Shown here: positions 53,667-63,425 of the stretch, in pieces
Layout of the letters: each line of letters begins with the position of its first letter
How positions within the stretch are numbered: position 1 is the first letter of the stretch
DNA from: Carboxylicivirga sp964602515
Lineage (GTDB): Bacteria; Bacteroidota; Bacteroidia; Bacteroidales; Marinilabiliaceae
Direction of reading: 5' to 3'
DNA length: 64,000 nucleotides
NCBI GenBank assembly: GCA_964602515.1
Contig: CAZRRJ010000004.1
Coordinates: forward strand, 186,001-250,000
Notes under the pieces: generated by a model
Seen by the model: the letters and a program-made list of their open reading frames with translations, nothing else
What the model was told of the DNA's origin: nothing
The model's database searches: none
Position numbers and translations under genes: made by a program

Positions 53667-56114
53667 ATGCAAAATATGGATGGTAAAAATAAAATTTCTG
53701 AAATATTACAGAGAGAGCTACAGGAATTACAGGCGAAATATGATGCATTAAAGAAAACACACAATCAGACAATAATTGAATATAAGCAGGCAGCGGTTAA
53801 ACTAAAAGAACGGGAAATTAATTATTTTGGCCTGTTCAACACTATTAAGCAAGCCATTTATATCCAAAACCCTGACCTTAGTTTTATAAATGTTAACCAG
53901 GGAGTAATTGATATGTATGGTTACTCACGAGAAGAACTCATTGGTAAAACACCGGCGTTTATATCTGCAGCAGGACGCAATAACCTAAAAGAGCTTGCCA
54001 AACATGTAAAGCTGGCTTTTGAAGGTACTCCTCAACATTTTGAGTTTTGGGGATTAAAAAAAGATGGTACGGTTTTTCCTAAGGATGTATGGATTGTTAA
54101 TGGGACTTATTTTGGCAAAGATGTTGCCATTACCATAGCCACAGATATTACAGAGAAGAAACGTATTTTAGAGGATTTAATAGAGGCTAAGGAAAAAGCA
54201 GAAGAAAGCGAAGCCCAGTTTAAAAGCCTTTACCATAATGCTGCTGATGCCATTTTTATAGCCGATGCTGATAGCGGAATAATACTGGAAGTTAATAAAG
54301 CTGCCGAAAAACTTATGCAAATACCGGAAGATGGGCTACTTGGAATGCATCACACGCAACTGCACCCTACTAATGAAATAGAATATACCAAAGAAACTTT
54401 TGAACAACACAAAAAGGAGGCTCAACAAGCTGAAAGTTCAAATCTTATAGAAAATTTCATTGTTCGTAAAGATGGCAGTAAAGTACCCGTAGAGATCTTA
54501 GCCTTTAAGGTTATTTATAAGGGTAAAAACTGCCTTGTTGGCACATTCAGAGATGCAACTATACGTAAAAAGGCTGAGATTGAGTTAATGAATGCCAAAG
54601 AAGCCGCCGAGGCCAATAGTGCCAACGTTACTGCTATTATAGAAGGAACAGCAGACAGTATTTGGGCTTTCGATAGAAATTATAATATTCTTTTTATAAA
54701 TAAAGTATTTCAGCAGGAGTTTCTGGCCGCCTTTGGTACCTGGTTAGAGCCAGGTGTTAATCTTATTAGTGCGTTACCCGAGTCATTAAGGGGATTTTGG
54801 AAACCACGTTACGACAGGGTACTGAATAATGAGCAATTTAAAGTGGAAGATGCTATCCAAACGAATGAAGGTATGATCTATATCCAGGTTTCCTTTAATC
54901 CAATTGTAAAGCAATCTAAGGTTATCGGCGGATCGTGTTTTGGCAGTAATATTACAACGCGTAAACTTGCTGAAATAGAATTAATACAAGCAAAGGAACG
55001 CGCTGAAGAAAGTGACCGCTTAAAGACTGCATTTTTGCAAAATATGTCGCATGAGATCAGAACACCTCTCAATGCAATAGCAGGTTTCTCGGGTTTATTG
55101 CTTAATTCAAACTTATCACCTGAAAAACGAAAGAGTTTTGTAAAAATAATGCAAAATAGCAGTGATCAGTTAATATCTATTGTAACTGACATTTTAACTA
55201 TTTCGGCCATTGAAACGAAACAGGAACGAAAAAATATTGATAAGGTTTGTATCAATGATATCATTACCGATTTAGTTGCCATATTTAAACAATTGGCCAG
55301 TAATCAGAATATCTCCATATACTCAGTAAAACAACTGAGTAATAAAGAATCAGTGATTTTTACCGATAAAACCAAACTAACACAAATTATCAGCAACCTG
55401 CTGACTAATGCATTAAAATTTACATATGAAGGTTCCATTGAGTTTGGTTACACTTTAGCAGGCCATGAATTACAGTTTTACGTTAAAGATACAGGCATTG
55501 GTATAAAACCTGAATTGCACGATAAGATATTTGAGCGCTTCCGTCAGGCTGATTTTTCTTCAAGCAGACAATACGGGGGAACCGGTTTAGGACTCGCTAT
55601 TTCAAAGGCTTTTGTTGAGTTATTAGGAGGAAAAATATGGCTTGAATCAGAAGAAAATATTGGTACTACCATTTACTTTACCATACCGTATACTCCTGTT
55701 AATACAATTGTTAATACGCCTGATCTCAATGGCAAAACTAATTCGCTTACCAATAAACACAGAACCATAATAGTAGCTGAAGATGAGGAATATAATTACC
55801 TGTATATTGAAGAGCTGTTAAATGATATGAATTGTAAAATTATACATACTAAAAACGGACAGGAAACAATTGATGTATACCAAAGGACACCGGATATATG
55901 CCTGATATTAATGGATATTAAAATGCCTGTACTAAATGGTTATGAGGCTGCAAAGATTATAAAAAAAGACAGGCCTGACTTACCTATTATTGCCCAGTCG
56001 GCTTACGGCCTTGAACAGGAACGAACAAAATACAACGGTGTATTTGATACTTATTTAACCAAACCGCTTAATGGTGACAATATCAAAAAGGTTATTAGCA
56101 AGTATATGGGGTAA
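53667..56114 (+). CDS. Hybrid sensor histidine kinase with three PAS domains and a receiver
   Basis: 815 residues (ATG at 53667; 53676 is three codons in). A short N-terminal coiled coil, PAS domains at about 50-165, 175-300 and 320-430, dimerisation/phosphoacceptor domain with His462 in FLQNMSHEIRTPLNA, HATPase domain (about 560-690; DTGIGIKPELHDKIFERF, GGTGLGLAIS), and a receiver domain at about 700-815 with phospho-acceptor Asp750 (LILMDIKMP). No membrane helix, so a cytoplasmic sensor of an internal signal. There is no DNA-binding output domain here; the receiver must pass the phosphate on or regulate the kinase. Orphan gene. Confidence 0.94.
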   Translation: MQNMDGKNKISEILQRELQELQAKYDALKKTHNQTIIEYKQAAVKLKEREINYFGLFNTIKQAIYIQNPDLSFINVNQGVIDMYGYSREELIGKTPAFISAAGRNNLKELAKHVKLAFEGTPQHFEFWGLKKDGTVFPKDVWIVNGTYFGKDVAITIATDITEKKRILEDLIEAKEKAEESEAQFKSLYHNAADAIFIADADSGIILEVNKAAEKLMQIPEDGLLGMHHTQLHPTNEIEYTKETFEQHKKEAQQAESSNLIENFIVRKDGSKVPVEILAFKVIYKGKNCLVGTFRDATIRKKAEIELMNAKEAAEANSANVTAIIEGTADSIWAFDRNYNILFINKVFQQEFLAAFGTWLEPGVNLISALPESLRGFWKPRYDRVLNNEQFKVEDAIQTNEGMIYIQVSFNPIVKQSKVIGGSCFGSNITTRKLAEIELIQAKERAEESDRLKTAFLQNMSHEIRTPLNAIAGFSGLLLNSNLSPEKRKSFVKIMQNSSDQLISIVTDILTISAIETKQERKNIDKVCINDIITDLVAIFKQLASNQNISIYSVKQLSNKESVIFTDKTKLTQIISNLLTNALKFTYEGSIEFGYTLAGHELQFYVKDTGIGIKPELHDKIFERFRQADFSSSRQYGGTGLGLAISKAFVELLGGKIWLESEENIGTTIYFTIPYTPVNTIVNTPDLNGKTNSLTNKHRTIIVAEDEEYNYLYIEELLNDMNCKIIHTKNGQETIDVYQRTPDICLILMDIKMPVLNGYEAAKIIKKDRPDLPIIAQSAYGLEQERTKYNGVFDTYLTKPLNGDNIKKVISKYMG

Positions 56115-56222
56115 TTCAATAACATTATCAGCTACAAATAAGCATTGGCAAAGACGAAAAAAAGCTTAAAACTGTATGAAAAAATTCGCGAGGCAGCAAT
56201 CGCTGATTTTAGAAATTCACAA

Positions 56223-58613
56223 TTAAAACTCAATCATTAATCCTACCGTTGGTAATATTGTACCCGATGTTGCTGATAATTCTTTTAGCAGGTAACGTTG
56301 CTCTTCAATAGGAGCACTGGGATTAATGATAACTGGCTTGCCGCCATCATCCAGTACCTGTATTAACTCGGCAGGCTGCTCTGCCTTCTGATTATATAAA
56401 TTCTGTATATCAATATAAAAGCCTAAGGTCATCTTTTTAAAGTACCAGGTTTTATCCACACGTATATCAAGTTGATGAAAACTGCTTAACCGTTGGGTAT
56501 TATACATGCTATAATCCAGGTATTGCTTGTTTTGCACATCCCATGCCATTACCAACGATGACTTTTCTTTGTTGTAAGGAGTATAAGGCAAACCACCAAC
56601 AAACCGCCACTTAAACCCTGCATCCCAGTTTCTTCCAAGGTTTTTACTGGCTGTAATAGTTAATAAGTGGCGACTGTCCCACGATGAGGGAACATACTTA
56701 CCTTCATGGTCGGTAAATTCACTTCTTACATAGGTATAAGCTGCAATCATATTAAAACCATTATTCATACGCGTTCTCACAAGTAACTCTGTACCATAAG
56801 CTTTACCTTGCGATGATGATATTACTTCTTCATCTCCAAAAACACCAAAATCGCCACCTTTACTTGCCATTGAAACAGAATCTTTAAGCGAGAAAGGGTA
56901 ATCATTATAAAGCTTTAAAAAGCCTTCAAGAGTAATGCGGGTTCGCTTATCCGGCCTATACTCCAAACCGGCAACAATATGGTCTGACTTTAAATATTTT
57001 AATCCGTTTTGTTCATTTACCAATTCGCCTTCGGTATTGCGATAACCCATTGTTGTATATGCGGGATTTTGATAATAGCGCCCTGTATTCATATTAAAGT
57101 AGAAATCCGGAACAAGCATATACGAGGCCGAAAAGCGTGGGCTAAACTGCTGATTTAGTTTATTCATTTGCGAAGCATAACTATTGGCATCCATCCGTAA
57201 GCCGGCTGATAAGGTTAAACGGTTATTAATAAACGGGTACGATATCGACCCGAATACACTCCATTTAACAAAATCCAAATCCGATGAGTAGTTAATTTCA
57301 CCAAGCTCATCACCATAAGTAACAGTATAAGTTTGGTTACTATAAGTAATATATTCTGTTCCCGCACCTATATTAATGGTAAAATCATTAGGACGAGCTG
57401 TATATTCTATTCTTAACTTGTTCTCAATTTCATCCGAGTTATAATCACTTAATAAATTTTCTGGTACCTCAATATTTTCCCGGTATTTATACGATTGGTT
57501 GTTTAAGTGATTACGGCTAAGGAAAAGTGATAAATAACTTCTTTCGAAATAGTGTTTATAAGTAAGCCCCATGGTGTAGTTCCACTGGTTATTTACAGGC
57601 AGGTACTGCAATATGTAATTGTTTTCTTCCGTTGGTTCTGCATTTTTATTTAGCTTAAACTTATCAATGGCACCCACTCCAATAAATGATATTTCATTTT
57701 TTGCATCTATCCGTGTTTTGGTTTTAAACTGAAAATCAGTAAATGTAGGCAAGAATGGTAAACCGATTGCATCAAATAAAAATTGCAGGTAAGAACGCCT
57801 GATAGAAGCAATCAGCCCTGTTTTCTCACTTAAGGGTGCCGTAGTGGTTAAAGATACTTCGGATGCCCCCAGGGTACCTTTAAAATGTGGTTTATCATCC
57901 TGTACTTCTATCTGTTTAAACTCAAATACAGAGCTTAAGGCATTACCTTTTGATACTGGAAATGCACTGGAATAAAAATCAACTTCGCGTATAAAATCAA
58001 CATTTAGTATACCTACCGGCCCACCTGAAGCTCCTTGTGTGGTAAAGTGGTTGAGGTTTGGGATTTCAATACCATCAATAAAAAAACGATTTTCCGAAGA
58101 ACTTCCCCCCCGCACAAACAGATCGTTACGAAAGGTGCTTGCACTACCTACCCCCGGAAAGGACTGTAGTACTTTTGATATATCGCGATTTGCACCTGCA
58201 CTTTTTTCTATTTGATTAATACCAATACGCCTTAATGAAACAGGTGCTTCGGGCTTAACAGCATAAGGTGAAGCTGACACCCTAACTTCGCTAAGAGCTT
58301 CTGAACTACTTTCCATCTTTATTTCAACATAGTTTTTTCTAACCTGTGATACATTATACTCCGGGCTTACCATATTTTTATACCCCACAGATGATAACTG
58401 TAAACGCACAAAACCCGGTGTTATGCCCGACAACTCAAAATACCCCAGCGTATCTGTAATGGTTCCTATAGCAGATTCGTATACCACTACATTAACAAAC
58501 GGAATGGGCTGATTGGTATAAACATCTTTAACCTGGCCGGTAATAATACCTTTCTGGGCACTAAGTATAAATGGTACTGCCCAAACGGATACGATTAAAA
58601 AGATATATTTCAT
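56223..58613 (-). CDS. TonB-dependent receptor with carboxypeptidase-regulatory N-domain
   Basis: About 796 residues from the ATG at 58613 (signal peptide MKYIFLIVSVWAVPFILSAQ; the frame is open nine codons further up). CarboxypepD_reg-like domain at about 25-105, plug at about 125-240 (FRNDLFVRGGSSSENRFFID), and a barrel ending in ILPTVGLMIEF. It is of the SusC-unrelated type, without a SusD partner. The ligand is unknown; no neighbouring gene hints at it. Confidence 0.85.
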   Translation of the reverse strand: MKYIFLIVSVWAVPFILSAQKGIITGQVKDVYTNQPIPFVNVVVYESAIGTITDTLGYFELSGITPGFVRLQLSSVGYKNMVSPEYNVSQVRKNYVEIKMESSSEALSEVRVSASPYAVKPEAPVSLRRIGINQIEKSAGANRDISKVLQSFPGVGSASTFRNDLFVRGGSSSENRFFIDGIEIPNLNHFTTQGASGGPVGILNVDFIREVDFYSSAFPVSKGNALSSVFEFKQIEVQDDKPHFKGTLGASEVSLTTTAPLSEKTGLIASIRRSYLQFLFDAIGLPFLPTFTDFQFKTKTRIDAKNEISFIGVGAIDKFKLNKNAEPTEENNYILQYLPVNNQWNYTMGLTYKHYFERSYLSLFLSRNHLNNQSYKYRENIEVPENLLSDYNSDEIENKLRIEYTARPNDFTINIGAGTEYITYSNQTYTVTYGDELGEINYSSDLDFVKWSVFGSISYPFINNRLTLSAGLRMDANSYASQMNKLNQQFSPRFSASYMLVPDFYFNMNTGRYYQNPAYTTMGYRNTEGELVNEQNGLKYLKSDHIVAGLEYRPDKRTRITLEGFLKLYNDYPFSLKDSVSMASKGGDFGVFGDEEVISSSQGKAYGTELLVRTRMNNGFNMIAAYTYVRSEFTDHEGKYVPSSWDSRHLLTITASKNLGRNWDAGFKWRFVGGLPYTPYNKEKSSLVMAWDVQNKQYLDYSMYNTQRLSSFHQLDIRVDKTWYFKKMTLGFYIDIQNLYNQKAEQPAELIQVLDDGGKPVIINPSAPIEEQRYLLKELSATSGTILPTVGLMIEF

Positions 58614-58640
58614 ATGTTTATATTTTCTTTCAATTGTCAT

Positions 58641-59076
58641 ATGTAACTCTCAAGTAAATTTTATCATCATCCTGTGTGAAAATCCAGATGTTAAATTTTG
58701 CATGTTCGTTACATGTACTTTTTTAATATATCAGATGCAAGACTAAAGACTGATATACAAGATGTATTTTCCCTTTAAACTCACCAACAGCCACAAGAAC
58801 TACCGAAGCTCCATGTAAGAAGTATTCCCCCCTGCCCGTTTCATCCACAAACTAACTATGTGTTTATAATTCTTTACCAAGTGTGTATATCATTATATAT
58901 TATAACTTAAACAATACGATTAAAAAAAGGTTTTATAAATCAATTATTCAAAGTAATAACATAATTCTACTTTTACAGTGTTATTTATTTAATATTCTAG
59001 TTTACAGATATAGTTAACTTACTTTTTCAGTTGAAGTATACATTTTTTGTTACCTTGTTGATTCAATGCTTATCTC
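58641..59076. other. Divergent intergenic region, TonB receptor and CLC gene
   Basis: About 435 bp, A+T-rich, presumably holding both promoters. No clear TAnnTTTG found on either side, and no other gene or fold seen. Confidence 0.45.
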
Positions 59077-60845
59077 ATGAATAAAAAATCTCTTTTCAGA
59101 CAATTTTTAGTATGGCGTCTACGACATGTCAGCAATCGCCAGTTTATGATGATACTTAGTGTATTAATTGGTATTGGAGCCGGTTTGGCTGCTGTAATAA
59201 TAAAAAACTCGGTTCATTTTATCAGCGAATTGGTTCACCATTATACACAAAGTGGTAAAGGGTACCTTTTTCTTATTACCCCTTCCATAGGCATTTTCCT
59301 GTCTGTACTATTTATCAAATATGTTATAAAAAGGCCTGTCCGGCACGGCATTCCTAATGTATTACATTCTATTTCAAAGAATAAGGGACAAATGAATCGC
59401 CATAATATGTTTTCGTCTGTTATAACAAGTGCTTTAACAGTAGGTTTTGGCGGTAGTGTGGGACTTGAGGGGCCAACGGTATCTACAGGTGCTGCTATTG
59501 GCAGTAATATTGGCCAGCTTTTCCGTTTAAATTACGGACAGATCAAACTTTTACTTGGCTGTGCCTGTGCTGGTGCTATGGCTGCAATTTTTAAAGCGCC
59601 TATTGCAGCAATTGTTTTTGCCCTGGAGGTTATTATGCTGGATTTAACCCTGGCATCATTAGTACCTATCCTTATTGCATCAATTTCAGCTGTTGTTACC
59701 TCTTACCTTTTTATGGGGCAAGAAGTTGTTTACCCCTTTGACGTTGTGCATACTTTTGAAATGATTGATCTTGGCTTTTATGTCTTACTGGGGATATTGG
59801 CCGGCTTTGTAGCGACATATTTCACACGTATTTAATTCTTATTGAACATTGGTTTGAACGCTTTAAGAAAAGTAGAATCAGGTTATTGGTTGGCGGACTA
59901 CTTTTGGGCACACTTCTTTTCTTTTTTCCCTCATTGTATGGTGAAGGTTATGAATTTATTAATGCAGCCCTGTCCGGTAATACCGGCTATATTTTTGAAA
60001 ACTCTGTATTTGCCTTTTTATCAGATAACTTTATTGCTACAGTTTCTTTTCTAAGTGCTATCATTCTTCTTAAGGTGGTAGCTGCTTCTTTAACCTTTGG
60101 TAGTGGTGGCGTTGGAGGTATCTTTGCCCCTACCCTTTTTATGGGTGCTAATACGGGCTTACTATTTGCAAATCTTATTAATAAGCTAGGTTTTCATCAA
60201 CTGCATGTTCCTAATTTTGCCCTAATTGGCATGGCCGGCTTAATAGCCGGTGTATTACAGGCTCCTCTTACGGGTATATTTCTTATAGCTGATTTATCAG
60301 GTGGTTACGAATTGTTTTTGCCTTTAATGATTGTTGCTACATCATCTTTTGCAACTACAAAAACGTTTGCAAAGCATTCTGTATATACACACCAACTGGC
60401 TAAGCGCCGCGAGCTTATTACACACGATAAAGATCATGCCGTATTAACTATGCTGGAAATTAAAAACCTGATTGAAACAGATTTTGCAAAAATTAAGCCG
60501 GATGCTACACTTGGTGATTTAGTAAAGGTTATATCAGAAGCTCACCGTAACCTCTTCCCTGTTGTTGATGAAGAAGGACAACTGCATGGCATGATTAAAA
60601 TGGATGATATCCGGAAAAAGATTTTCAAACCAGAATTATATAATTCTGTGCTGGTTAAAGATCTGATGTATATGCCTGCTTATTATATCAGCCCTGATGA
60701 TACGATGGAAGATCTGGTTGAAATGTTTCGTAAATCGAGCCGTTTTAATATAGCTGTAATTGATAAGGGGAAATATCTTGGGTTTATTTCACGCGCTAAT
60801 GCATTTACCGCTTATCGTAATAAATTAAAAATGTTTTCAGCGTAG
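59077..60845 (+). pseudogene. CLC-family chloride channel/antiporter with CBS pair, frameshifted
   Basis: The first frame (59077-59835, 252 residues) covers the N-terminal half of a CLC protein, including the GSVGLEGPTVSTG selectivity motif. It stops at TAA inside CGTATTTAATTC. If one base is restored after that TTTA, the protein continues without break as YLILIEHWFERFKK and on into the second frame (to 60845) with the GSGGVGGIFAPTLFMGA motif and a pair of CBS domains (from about 60500). So this is one gene of about 590 codons with a single-base deletion, or a sequencing or assembly error at a short A/T run. If real, the channel is dead; a second CLC gene starts at 63426. Confidence 0.88.
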
Positions 60846-60877
60846 AAACAGTGAGTGGTATTACTCTTCTGTTTCTA
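60843..60877. terminator. Hairpin between the convergent CLC and dus genes
   Basis: TAGAAACAG and CTGTTTCTA arms with extra AGT/ACT pairing inside; it overlaps the last codons of the dus gene. Confidence 0.6.
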
Positions 60878-61916
60878 TGGCTATCCGGCGCTGCTCCTGT
60901 TCAATCAAAAAATGATTTAATATATGCTCAACTTCATCAAATCCATTGGTGTCCATCAGTTGTGCCCGTAACTGCACTGCACCAGGAAAGCTGTTGGTAT
61001 ATATCTTAAAAAAGCGTTTTAGTATCGACCACGGCTTAATACCATGCCACGTTTTGGCATATAAAAACGAATGTAAACGAAGCGCTTCAATACGTTCTTC
61101 CATTTTTGGCTCATAGCCTGCATTATAAAACCATGGGTTATGAAAGATACCTCGCCCAACCATTACCCCGTCAACACCATAATCCCGTACTTTATCACTT
61201 GATTCTGCCATTGACATTACATCACCATTACCCAATAATTTCATTGATGGATTAATCTGGTTACGCAGCTGAACGGCTCTGGCAATTTCATTCCAATCGG
61301 CTTCTCCTTCTGACATCATCTTTTGAATACGGCCATGTACAATTAATGCGTCTGCCTCTGATTCTAATAAATTAGTGATCCATGATTCAGTAACTACAGT
61401 CTTAAAACCAATTCGTGTTTTCACACTCAAAGGCAGGTCACTTGCTTCCCTCACAGCCGTTATAATTTCGCGTGCCAGTTTAGGTGTATTTATTAAGGCT
61501 GAGCAGGCTCCTTTTTTTATTATATTCTTCATCGGACATCCCATATTGATATCTATCCCATCAAAATCGGTTTCCTGTGCAATATATTGAGCTGTTTTAT
61601 AGAACTTTTCAGGATCTGTTCCCCAAATTTGAGCGACCAGCTTCACTCCGTCACGCTTTACAAGACTTAACTCGCTAGCATTAATTCTAAAGCGATGCAC
61701 AACTTTCTCTTTTCCAACCGGATGGCAGAAACCATCAGTTGATAAAAATTCGCTAAATAATAAGTTTAAGCTACCTGCTTGGGATAAACGCAATACCACT
61801 TCTCTAAAAACAGTATCTGTAACATCCTCCATAGGTGCTAAAGCCGATATAGGTGCATTGTATTTATGCCAGTAATTCTCTTTATTTCTTATTATTTTAT
61901 CACCCATCCTATCCAT
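60861..61916 (-). CDS. tRNA-dihydrouridine synthase
   Basis: About 351 residues from the ATG at 61916 (the frame extends 20 codons to 61976; homologues begin near MDRMGDK). Flavoenzyme that reduces uridines in the tRNA D-loop using NADPH. FMN-binding start (PISALAPMEDVTDTVFREVV), the catalytic-cysteine motif in CPMKNIIKKGACSALI, GNGDVMSMAES and VMVGRGIFHNPWF are all present. Which position it modifies (DusA, B or C class) is not clear. Single gene, convergent with the CLC gene. Confidence 0.92.
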   Translation of the reverse strand: MDRMGDKIIRNKENYWHKYNAPISALAPMEDVTDTVFREVVLRLSQAGSLNLLFSEFLSTDGFCHPVGKEKVVHRFRINASELSLVKRDGVKLVAQIWGTDPEKFYKTAQYIAQETDFDGIDINMGCPMKNIIKKGACSALINTPKLAREIITAVREASDLPLSVKTRIGFKTVVTESWITNLLESEADALIVHGRIQKMMSEGEADWNEIARAVQLRNQINPSMKLLGNGDVMSMAESSDKVRDYGVDGVMVGRGIFHNPWFYNAGYEPKMEERIEALRLHSFLYAKTWHGIKPWSILKRFFKIYTNSFPGAVQLRAQLMDTNGFDEVEHILNHFLIEQEQRRIAIETEE

Positions 61917-62138
61917 TATCTTTCTCTTTAATTTTATAAACACCTCAATGATATTAAAATAATAATTGCTTACCACTTACCGGAATAGCCAATTTGCCGA
62001 CAAATATATTAAATGCTTGTTAATTTACACAAATTCATCCATCTACTAAGCCTCGATAACCGTAAGCTACAAAAGCGCTTAACTTTTTTTAACAGCACTA
62101 ACATCCAGCAAGATGTTGAATAGACAAAAGCTTTTTCT

Positions 62139-62146
62139 TACTTTTG
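62139..62146 (+). promoter_or_regulatory. Promoter of the NUMOD4/HNH gene
   Basis: TACTTTTG matches the -7 box exactly, with TTG 20 nt upstream (62116-62118), the expected -33. A leader of about 100 nt follows. Confidence 0.78.
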
Positions 62147-62256
62147 CTATTACTTTTTAACAGTTAGTAAACCCCAGCCTTTTTTTCCTCGAATATTTTT
62201 CTGAAATAAACGTGCCGGGTAGAATTAAAATTTTAACCTTTAACCTAAATAGTGTA

Positions 62257-62820
62257 ATGAAACCAAACATGAATGAACGTAAGCTTCGAAAAATTGACGA
62301 TGAAGAGTGGAAGGAGCTAACGTTTACAGATAAGAAATACAAGATTAGTAATTACGGACGAATTAAAAGTTATTGTTACGACAAAGTAAACGGGCGAATT
62401 GTAAAACTTGGTAATATTAAAGGTTTTTACAATGTCAGCTTACGGGTAAATGGACAAAAACGCTCCTTTCTTGTGCATAAGTTAACAGCAGAATATTTTG
62501 TAGAGAAAACAGATGAAAACCAGGATGTAGTGATTCACTTGGATTGGAACAAACAAAACAACTTCTACACCAATTTAAAATGGGAAACCAAAGCCAACAG
62601 CTATAAACGTATGCACAAAGTTCTCCAGGAAGCACGTAAAAAAGCAGGCAAAGTAGTAACCAGCTCCAAACTCTCTAAAAATGATGTTGCAGCCATAAAG
62701 AGAATGCTTGAAAAGGGGGTTAAGCAAAATTTAATAGCAAAACTCTTTTGTGTAAGTGAAATGCAGGTAAGTCGGATTGCCCGCAAAGAAAACTGGGCGG
62801 AAATTGAACCAAATATTTAG
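62257..62820 (+). CDS. Free-standing NUMOD4/HNH protein with C-terminal helix-turn-helix
   Basis: About 187 residues from the ATG at 62257 (MKPNMNERK; the frame extends 15 codons to 62212). NUMOD4 at about 10-60 (EWKELTFTDKKYKISNYGRI), an HNH-like part at about 65-125 (LVHKLTAEYFV; HLDWNKQNNFYTNLKW), and a C-terminal helix-turn-helix (NLIAKLFCVSEMQVSRIARK) that suggests sequence-specific DNA binding. NUMOD4 and HNH come from homing endonucleases of phages and introns, but here the protein is not within an intron; it may be a domesticated nuclease or a regulator. Whether the catalytic histidines are intact cannot be settled by eye. It has its own promoter and terminator. Confidence 0.82.
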   Translation: MKPNMNERKLRKIDDEEWKELTFTDKKYKISNYGRIKSYCYDKVNGRIVKLGNIKGFYNVSLRVNGQKRSFLVHKLTAEYFVEKTDENQDVVIHLDWNKQNNFYTNLKWETKANSYKRMHKVLQEARKKAGKVVTSSKLSKNDVAAIKRMLEKGVKQNLIAKLFCVSEMQVSRIARKENWAEIEPNI

Positions 62821-62843
62821 CAACAGCTATAAGTAAAATAAAG

Positions 62844-62870
62844 AATAAGGGGGTGGATAGCCCCCTTATT
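62844..62870 (+). terminator. Terminator of the NUMOD4/HNH gene
   Basis: Perfect 10-bp stem AATAAGGGGG/CCCCCTTATT, 7-nt loop, then TTATATTTT. It lies 23 bp past the stop. Confidence 0.9.
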
Positions 62871-63409
62871 TATATTTTAAATAAACCTGAACCCAACATA
62901 AAAATCTGCCTTAAACTCTAATCTACTGGCTGTTATGTCACATTCAATCTAAAAGTATCAGAAAACAAAGCAAAACAGATTTTTTCTTGATACTTGTATT
63001 TTGAATGTTGATACCTTTATTACTACAGATACAAAACACCTCTATTTCAACCACTTAAAACATAACACCAGATCAAACTCTCTTAAAATAAAAAAAATAT
63101 CTAAGAATTATCCTGTCTCTTCAGAGCGGTATGTCATTACGGCTTATTGCCTAATACGTTATTCCGGGCTGAAAAGCCCGGAATTTTTGACACAAAATTA
63201 CCACAATATATTATCGGACGTTAAGGCAATAGTCTTATTAAGCCATAATACCTCCAGCATCAATACAAAAATTGTAGCTATGTAGATCTTAAATAAAAAA
63301 CCTTTTTTAATCTTATTAAACAATCTACTCAACTCAAAGCTCTCTATTCCATCAATCTTAAGATTCGTTAAAAATGGAGTTGGAAAAAATATCCTACTTT
63401 AATTTGTAT
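62871..63409. other. Intergenic region with orphan terminator, possible small RNA
   Basis: About 540 bp. It holds a perfect terminator at 63161-63188 with no gene ending before it; a plus-strand frame at 63001-63285 runs through it and is not credible. A transcript from near 63000 to 63188 is the simplest explanation. Confidence 0.4.
63161..63188 (+). terminator. Orphan intrinsic terminator
   Basis: ATTCCGGGCT, GAAA tetraloop, AGCCCGGAAT, then TTTT: a textbook 10-bp stem. It is 300 bp past the previous gene's own terminator. Confidence 0.85.
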
Positions 63410-63417
63410 TACTTTTG
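63410..63417 (+). promoter_or_regulatory. Promoter of the second CLC gene, very close to the start codon
   Basis: TACTTTTG exact match; only 8 nt separate it from the ATG at 63426, so transcription should start at or near the A of the start codon (leaderless or nearly so). Confidence 0.65.
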
Positions 63418-63425
63418 CTCGCATT

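Noticed and set aside
63001..63285. Plus-strand frame of 94 codons
   Set aside because: It passes through a perfect terminator hairpin at 63161-63188, which is incompatible with a normal gene.
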